The translations under genes and the position numbers were made by a program. The notes beneath the pieces were generated by a model. It was not told the origin of the DNA. It did not search any database and saw nothing but the letters and a program-made list of their open reading frames with translations. From Clostridiales bacterium (GTDB taxonomy: Bacteria > Bacillota > Clostridia > Christensenellales > Borkfalkiaceae), in assembly GCA_015055505.1 (NCBI GenBank), contig SVIB01000010.1:1-58138 (forward strand): a stretch of 58,138 nucleotides of DNA. Direction: 5' to 3'. This document shows, in pieces, positions 53,290-58,138 of this stretch; position 1 is the first letter of the stretch; every line of letters begins with the position of its first letter.

Positions 53290-54150
53290 TTACATTTTAA
53301 ATGCGCCACTTGTAAGTCCCGCCATAAACTGCTTTGACGTAAACGAGAACACTAAAATAAGCGGTAAACTAACGATAACGTATCCCGCTAAGGGAACGGC
53401 ATAACTGTGCGTAGTTTTATAATAATTCGTCGTAAACGAATTCATTGCTACCGAAATAGTTTGCAATTCGTCTTTTCGCAGTATGAGTTGTGGCCAAATT
53501 AAATCGTTCCAAGAATTTAAAAAACTGGTAAGCCCTAACGTTGCCATAATAGGCAAAGATAACGGCAAAGTAATTAAAAAGTACTTTTCAATAGCGCTTG
53601 CGCCGTCTAAATCCGCCGCCTCGAATAAGCCTTGAGGCAAACCGTTAAAGAAAGTTCTCAAAAGTAACATTCCCATAGGCACTGCGCCTGCTATAGTCGG
53701 TAAAATTACTCCCTCTCGGGTATTTACCATATTAAACTCCTTTACCATGCTGTACTGCGGAATAATCGTCAAGATGCTTGGTATCATCATAATGGCTAAA
53801 ACCATCATAAACAGTGCGTCCTTACCCCAAAATTCATAACGGGTAAAACCGTAAGCCATTGCCGAGCAGACGAACAGTATTCCAACCGTAGTTACTATTG
53901 CTATGACAAAAGTATTTAATATATATGAATGTACTAATTGCCATGCCAAAGAATAGTTTTCAAAATAAAACGGAAAGGTAAGTTTAAAGCCCGTATGAAT
54001 TTCTTGGTCTATAGTCTTTACGCTTTTTATGAGCATCATATAGATAGGATACAGCGACAAAAACAATAGAACGCAAATAACTACGTTTAATATAATCTGC
54101 GAAACAGACAACTTAAATTTCTTCGGTTTTTGCGAATATCCTGTAATCAT
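53290..54150 (-). CDS. Carbohydrate ABC transporter permease (MalG type)
   Basis: 286 residues from ATG 54150, which overlaps the upstream permease stop as ATGA and has GGAGG at the right distance; the longer frame is not needed. Six membrane helices. The EAA loop that contacts the ATPase reads EAADLDGASAIEKYFLITLPLSLP. It pairs with the 54147 gene product. Confidence 0.93.
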   Translation of the reverse strand: MITGYSQKPKKFKLSVSQIILNVVICVLLFLSLYPIYMMLIKSVKTIDQEIHTGFKLTFPFYFENYSLAWQLVHSYILNTFVIAIVTTVGILFVCSAMAYGFTRYEFWGKDALFMMVLAIMMIPSILTIIPQYSMVKEFNMVNTREGVILPTIAGAVPMGMLLLRTFFNGLPQGLFEAADLDGASAIEKYFLITLPLSLPIMATLGLTSFLNSWNDLIWPQLILRKDELQTISVAMNSFTTNYYKTTHSYAVPLAGYVIVSLPLILVFSFTSKQFMAGLTSGAFKM

Positions 54151-55043
54151 GACATATCCTCCGAAGTCTTTAATTTGTTTAATATTAACGTAAGAGTGAA
54201 AATAATTACGAACATAACTACTCCGCAAGCACATGCGTAGCCGTATCGCATATTATTAAAAGCATTCCAGTAAATATAGTAACCGGGCACCATACTCTTA
54301 TAGAAAGGTCCGCCCTTTGTAAAGAGTAACTGCATACTGTAATTTTGCAAACCGCCAATAAATCCAAGCATTAAGAAATAACGTATTTGTCCCATTAAAT
54401 AGGGAAAATCAATATAAAAAATTCTCTCTAATACAGTTATTCCCTCTAATTTTGCCGCTTCTAAAATTGACTCCGGAATATTTTGCAATCCCGCCAAATA
54501 AATAAGGAAGGACGTACCTGCAACCCACGGGAAATTAGTTAAAATCAAACTTAAAAGTACCGTTTCCTCGCCGGCGTACCACGTTAGCGGTTCTTTTATC
54601 ACTCCTAGCGAAAGAAGAATACTGTTTACAAGTCCCGCGTCATTGACCGCAAAAATAATTTTATTCCATAAAAGCATCGTTACTATGCCGGGAACTAAAC
54701 AGGGCAAAACGAAGAGAAAGCGGTAAACACTTCCTATTCTCTTTCCCTTTAAATTAAATAAACACTCTGCCAAAATAAACGTCGCTAAATTTCCTAACAA
54801 AATACCGGTACACGTTAAAATTACGGCAGTTTTTATAGAGTTTAAAAAAATCTGGTCTTTAAGCAGTTCGCTAAAGTTTGCAAAACTGATATATTCAGCC
54901 AGTTTTCCGTTCCAATCCGTCAGCGAATAGTAAAACGCAGAAAATAGCGGATAGTAACTAAACACTAAAATCAATAACAAACCGGGTAAAAGCCAAAGTA
55001 AGCCCCATAACCCTTTTTTGTTATACTTTTGCACTTTAACCAT
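54147..55043 (-). CDS. Carbohydrate ABC transporter permease (MalF type)
   Basis: 298 residues, six membrane helices, with the EAA loop EAAKLEGITVLERIFYIDFPYL. It forms a heterodimer with the MalG-type partner. No ATPase gene is in the locus; as in other Firmicutes, a shared MsmX-like ATPase encoded elsewhere probably drives it. Confidence 0.93.
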   Translation of the reverse strand: MVKVQKYNKKGLWGLLWLLPGLLLILVFSYYPLFSAFYYSLTDWNGKLAEYISFANFSELLKDQIFLNSIKTAVILTCTGILLGNLATFILAECLFNLKGKRIGSVYRFLFVLPCLVPGIVTMLLWNKIIFAVNDAGLVNSILLSLGVIKEPLTWYAGEETVLLSLILTNFPWVAGTSFLIYLAGLQNIPESILEAAKLEGITVLERIFYIDFPYLMGQIRYFLMLGFIGGLQNYSMQLLFTKGGPFYKSMVPGYYIYWNAFNNMRYGYACACGVVMFVIIFTLTLILNKLKTSEDMS

Positions 55044-55055
55044 CTTTTCACCTTA

Positions 55056-56564
55056 TTATTTCCAAGTATCCTTCGTCCATCCGTTATCGTTCATGGCTTT
55101 GTCAATAGCCGTTTTAGTGGCTCTGCTTATTATGTCTAACGTTTCGTCAATATCGTATTTACCCATTTGATATCCTTGAGTGGTTATAAGGAAAGTGTCA
55201 TAGTACAATTTATTGAAACTATTCCAAGAGTTAAAGGTATTCCAGTCGTAACGGTTGGGGTCTTGACAGTCTTGCTGATAAACGGCCATTAAGGGTTGGA
55301 ATAAAGGATTAATTTCAGCGTCTGCGCTAAGCGGAAGACCTAATCCTAAATCGTTGATAAGTCTGTTGTTATTTTGCGGAGCGGTTAAAAATTTCAAGAA
55401 ATCTACGCAAGCGTCAACGGTTGCTTGACCGTCAGCAACTGCAGTATTAGTGACGAAATAACCCGTCGTTAAGCCTGCCGATCCACGGTAAACACCTTTT
55501 CCGCCGTAAATTGAATCGTCTGCCGAAAGAGTGGGGAAACCGAATACGCCAACCTCAAAATCTTTCGTTTCGTCATTTGCCGCTTGTGCCATATATCCGC
55601 CCGTTGCCTCTATCATTGCAACGTTGCCCTTTAAAAATTCCTCTAACGCGTCGTAAGACGACCAAGCCTTAGGATAAAACTCCGTCTTTTTCTTTAAAAG
55701 TCTTATATATTCTCTATATCTCTTTTCAGCCTCGGTCGTAGGAGTTGAACTAATTCCCCACGTTCCGTTGCTGTATGCCCTTACTAATTCTTCTAAAGAA
55801 ATAAATCCGTTTTCGTCTATCGTATCCATATCGTCGAAAAGGTCGGCGAATACCGAAACCTCTAATACGATATCGTACCAAGTGTAAATGGGGAAATACG
55901 GGTTTTTATTTAACTTTGTATAGATGATTTCTTGATATTCAAGCAAATCGCCAAAGGTATCGGGAGTAACGATATTTCCCTCTTCGTCAACAAGTCCCGC
56001 AGCCTCAAACATGTCCTTATTATATAAAATACCGATAGGAATTTTTTCTAAGCAAACGCTATAACACTTTCCGTCGGTCATACGTGTCGTTGCTAAAAAT
56101 TCCTTTTCGTTATAAATGTCCTTCCATTTTGCGCTACCAAGCGTTCCCTCGGCGCAATATTGGTTAGGTTGTTCAATATATTTACTTAAATCGACAATCC
56201 ATCCGTTTTTAGCGTCGGTTACTGGGTCGGGCGATTGCATAAACAATAAATGTGGAGCTTCTTCCGCTGCAAGTAACGATGTTATCGCCTCTCTGTCGCT
56301 ATTGAGCGACTGCTTGTTGATAATTATGGTAACGTCAGGATGATTTGCCATATATTCTCCAGCCAACTTTTCAAGCGTATTGTACGGATATGGGTTTTCA
56401 GGAGTTTTATCCATGGAAACAGTAGTGTTAAAGTTTCCGTTTCCCCCACCGCCGTCTACGTAAATAACGATTTTATCGTCCTCTTTCTTTTTACATGCCA
56501 ACATACCGAACGGTATAGATGCAATAAAAATTGCGGTTAACATAAAACTAATAATTCGTTTCAT
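55056..56564 (-). CDS. Extracellular sugar-binding lipoprotein of the ABC transporter
   Basis: 502 residues with lipobox FGMLAC. It is a cluster-type solute-binding protein: ITSLLAAEEAPHLLFMQSPDP, IGILYNKDMFEAAGL, GNVAMIEATGGYMAQ, GSAGLTTGYFVTN and FLKFLTAPQNNNRLI. It is larger than typical MalE (about 400), which suggests oligosaccharides. It is the first gene of the cluster, behind the promoter at 56591 and facing the regulator gene. High Gly stretch (VDGGGGNGNF) just after the signal. Confidence 0.93.
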   Translation of the reverse strand: MKRIISFMLTAIFIASIPFGMLACKKKEDDKIVIYVDGGGGNGNFNTTVSMDKTPENPYPYNTLEKLAGEYMANHPDVTIIINKQSLNSDREAITSLLAAEEAPHLLFMQSPDPVTDAKNGWIVDLSKYIEQPNQYCAEGTLGSAKWKDIYNEKEFLATTRMTDGKCYSVCLEKIPIGILYNKDMFEAAGLVDEEGNIVTPDTFGDLLEYQEIIYTKLNKNPYFPIYTWYDIVLEVSVFADLFDDMDTIDENGFISLEELVRAYSNGTWGISSTPTTEAEKRYREYIRLLKKKTEFYPKAWSSYDALEEFLKGNVAMIEATGGYMAQAANDETKDFEVGVFGFPTLSADDSIYGGKGVYRGSAGLTTGYFVTNTAVADGQATVDACVDFLKFLTAPQNNNRLINDLGLGLPLSADAEINPLFQPLMAVYQQDCQDPNRYDWNTFNSWNSFNKLYYDTFLITTQGYQMGKYDIDETLDIISRATKTAIDKAMNDNGWTKDTWK

Positions 56565-56590
56565 TTTTTGCCTCCTTATGACTTTCTTTC

Positions 56591-56619
56591 ATTATAATCT
56601 TTGCAATATCTTTTTTCAA
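56591..56619 (-). promoter_or_regulatory. Promoter of the glycan-utilisation cluster
   Basis: On the minus strand, TTGAAA (56619-56614), 17 bases, TATAAT (56596-56591), ~27 bases before the solute-binding protein start. Confidence 0.75.
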
Positions 56620-56647
56620 TACCTATTTTTAACTTCACGTTAATTAG

Positions 56648-56665
56648 ATGTACCGTTTAATACAT
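56648..56665. promoter_or_regulatory. Candidate operator of the GntR/LacI-type regulator
   Basis: Inverted arms ATGTA/TACAT with an eight-base centre, between the two divergent promoters. A related half, TTTAATACA, recurs at 56719-56727 near the regulator start. The assignment rests on symmetry and place only. Confidence 0.4.
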
Positions 56666-56691
56666 ATTATTTTTCGTTTTTTGTTTTTTGG

Positions 56692-56720
56692 TTGACTTTT
56701 CAGTGTAAATATGTTATTTT
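56692..56720 (+). promoter_or_regulatory. Promoter of the regulator gene
   Basis: TTGACT at 56692-56697, 17 bases, TATTTT at 56715-56720. Confidence 0.55.
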
Positions 56721-56747
56721 TAATACAAATCAATGCGAGGTTAAAAC

Positions 56748-57884
56748 ATGTCATCAACACGGAAACCGCTATACGATCAAATAAAAGAATATCTTTACAG
56801 GTTTATTTTTGAAGCATTACAAGACGGTAAAGACACCATTCCCTCAGAGGTTGCCCTCGCTATTCAGTTTAACGTAAGCCGAACGACCTCGAGGCGGGCT
56901 ATTGAAGATTTGAAAAAAGAGGGATTTCTACTTCGCAAAAAAGGGTCCGGAACTTATATAAATAAGCATTTAACCGAAGAAAACAGAGAACTTTTAAAAT
57001 CTTACGCTATCGTCCTTAATCAGCCTGCAGTCACAACGGCGCGAAAAACGGTAGCCGTTATTATTCCCGACTTGAAAAGTAAATATATGATGGGTATTCT
57101 TGACGGAATTCAAACGTCCGCAACTAAAAACGAGTGGGACGTTATTATAGCGACGTCTAACTACGATCAGGATTTAGAAGAATCTCTTATTAGAAAATTC
57201 ATTCCTTACAGTCACGGTTTGATTATTTTCCCCGTAAATAAAACCACGTACGACAAAGAAATTATAAAATTAACTTTGAGAAATTATCCGTTAGTCGTAA
57301 TAGACAACCTATTGCACGGCGTTGAAACGAGTTCTATTACTTCCGATAACAAAAAAAGCACGTACAAAATAGTTCAGCATTTTTTAAAAGCGGGAAAGAA
57401 AAATATAGGCGTAATATCAAACCCGTTTGACTCTGCAATATCTTTATTAGAGCGTTACCGCGGATACCGAGATGCTCTTAACGAACATAGTATACCCATA
57501 AATAAAAACCTTATTTTAAATTCTTTACAACATTACAGTGAAAATTCTGTAAACGATATACAAAATTTCCTTATTGAAAATCCTCTCCTTGACGCTATTA
57601 TTTGCTTTAACTATGAGTTGGGAATAAAAACCCTATCGGTAATTAAAGACGGCTTTAATCTGCTTACCGTAAAGGATTTATTTATTTTCGACGAGGAATT
57701 TGAAGATTTCTACAACCTTTTAAAATACAAGCCGAACTTCGTTAAACAAAATCCTTTTTTAATAGGCGAAACGGCATTTTCTATTATTTTAGAAAAACAT
57801 AATAGACCTAATAATTTAAATAGGTACGTCGTTATCCCTGAAGAATTAGTTTTTAGCGATAACAAAACGACAAATAAAAGTTAA
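56748..57884 (+). CDS. GntR-HTH / LacI-sensor transcription regulator (AraR type)
   Basis: 378 residues. A GntR winged helix (residues ~5-75: PLYDQIKEYLYRFIFE, IPSEVALAIQFNVSRTTSRRAIEDLKKEGFL) is joined to a LacI/periplasmic-binding-protein-like effector domain (TVAVIIPDLKSKYMMGILDGIQ, GLIIFPVNK, YPLVVIDN, KKNIGVIS). This AraR-like fusion is typically a repressor released by a sugar. It is divergent from the transport/hydrolase cluster and so the likely local regulator. Ribosome site GCGAGG is weak. Confidence 0.9.
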   Translation: MSSTRKPLYDQIKEYLYRFIFEALQDGKDTIPSEVALAIQFNVSRTTSRRAIEDLKKEGFLLRKKGSGTYINKHLTEENRELLKSYAIVLNQPAVTTARKTVAVIIPDLKSKYMMGILDGIQTSATKNEWDVIIATSNYDQDLEESLIRKFIPYSHGLIIFPVNKTTYDKEIIKLTLRNYPLVVIDNLLHGVETSSITSDNKKSTYKIVQHFLKAGKKNIGVISNPFDSAISLLERYRGYRDALNEHSIPINKNLILNSLQHYSENSVNDIQNFLIENPLLDAIICFNYELGIKTLSVIKDGFNLLTVKDLFIFDEEFEDFYNLLKYKPNFVKQNPFLIGETAFSIILEKHNRPNNLNRYVVIPEELVFSDNKTTNKS

Positions 57885-57938
57885 CTTTACCGCTTTATAA
57901 ATCCTTTACAATTTATTTTTCGCCTTTTAAACAAAAAA

Positions 57939-57960
57939 AGCCCTTAAAAGGGCTCTTAAA
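57939..57960 (+). terminator. Terminator after the regulator
   Basis: AGCCCTT/AAGGGCT hairpin followed by CTTAAATAAAAAT, ~55 bases past the stop. A-rich upstream. Confidence 0.6.
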
Positions 57961-57998
57961 TAAAAATAGTTTAAAAAAAGCAAAACCCAAACCGAAAA

Positions 57999-58123
57999 GC
58001 CGAGTCCCTATAAGGGATTCGGCAACTAAATAAATCCGTAAACGGATTTGTGAGATTTGCCTATCGGCAAGTGATATTGCTAACGCAGTGATATTCGCCT
58101 GACGGCGAGTTAAGGATTTATTT
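57999..58123. repeat. Palindromic hairpin cluster at the right end (R3)
   Basis: A GCCGAGTCCC/GGGATTCGGC hairpin at 57999-58023 is followed by a 96-bp element (58028-58123) with inverted ends AAATAAATCC/GGATTTATTT. It contains short hairpin modules each led by GTGA.ATT: TTGCC-tatc-GGCAA, GC-taa-CGC and TCGCC-tga-CGGCGA. Gut Clostridia carry many such GTGATATT palindromes, probably mobile. No gene lies between 57885 and the window end. Confidence 0.75.
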
Positions 58124-58138
58124 AATATAACTTTGGCT

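Overview
The window reads as a chromosomal segment of a low-GC Clostridia-type Firmicute. The best guess is an uncultured gut or rumen lineage; this is inferred from gene content and not proven. The evidence is AGGAG-type ribosome binding sites, TTGACA/TATAAT promoters with 17-bp spacers, a T-box leader, a SpoIIE homologue (endospore ancestry), and the conserved order rpsB-tsf-pyrH-frr-uppS-cdsA-dxr-rseP. Both ends lack a complete gene. The left end cuts an ABC ATPase just where its Walker A motif should be.

Layout. 1-5150: an ABC ATPase stub, a YlmH-like S4 protein, an MscS channel and a large YfhO-type membrane protein. 5260-5823: tRNA-Thr(CGU) followed by two 239-bp repeats, each ending in a copy of the tRNA 3' end. 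5930-11381: an alkyltransferase-like protein, an operon of AEC transporter, ferredoxin-tailed aldo/keto reductase and ECF-S/DUF1893 fusion, then a membrane protein with an alpha/beta hydrolase. 11452-11912: an orphan, highly structured RNA gene with a consensus promoter and strong terminator. 12225-17681: fucO, small membrane proteins, a two-component system and a 54-residue Cys-rich protein. 17788-25035: the translation/isoprenoid/envelope cluster. 25592-35886: an M6-like protease operon, galK, spoIIE, small envelope proteins and serS. 36062-40772: a Cys T-box controlling cysE-cysS, a Cys-rich small protein and a short AlaRS.

40943-57884 is a glycan-utilisation locus. A divergent GntR/LacI-type regulator faces a 12-gene minus-strand cluster: solute-binding lipoprotein, two ABC permeases (no ATPase gene), three proteins sharing an unrecognised ~270-residue domain, a cell-wall-anchored-looking repeat protein, a GH65 phosphorylase, beta-phosphoglucomutase, an SGNH esterase-like lipoprotein, a tiny lipoprotein and a 41-residue peptide. 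The logic suggests capture and possible de-esterification of an alpha-glucoside outside the cell, import, phosphorolysis to beta-glucose 1-phosphate and conversion to glucose 6-phosphate. The substrate is unknown.

A modular palindromic repeat family (called R1 here) is scattered through the window with 0, 1, 2 and 2 inner hairpin modules. In two cases it sits immediately downstream of a promoter, so it would form the 5' end of the fucO and cysE-cysS transcripts. R1, the orphan RNA, the tRNA-linked repeats and the shared domain of the glycan locus are the most promising novel items.
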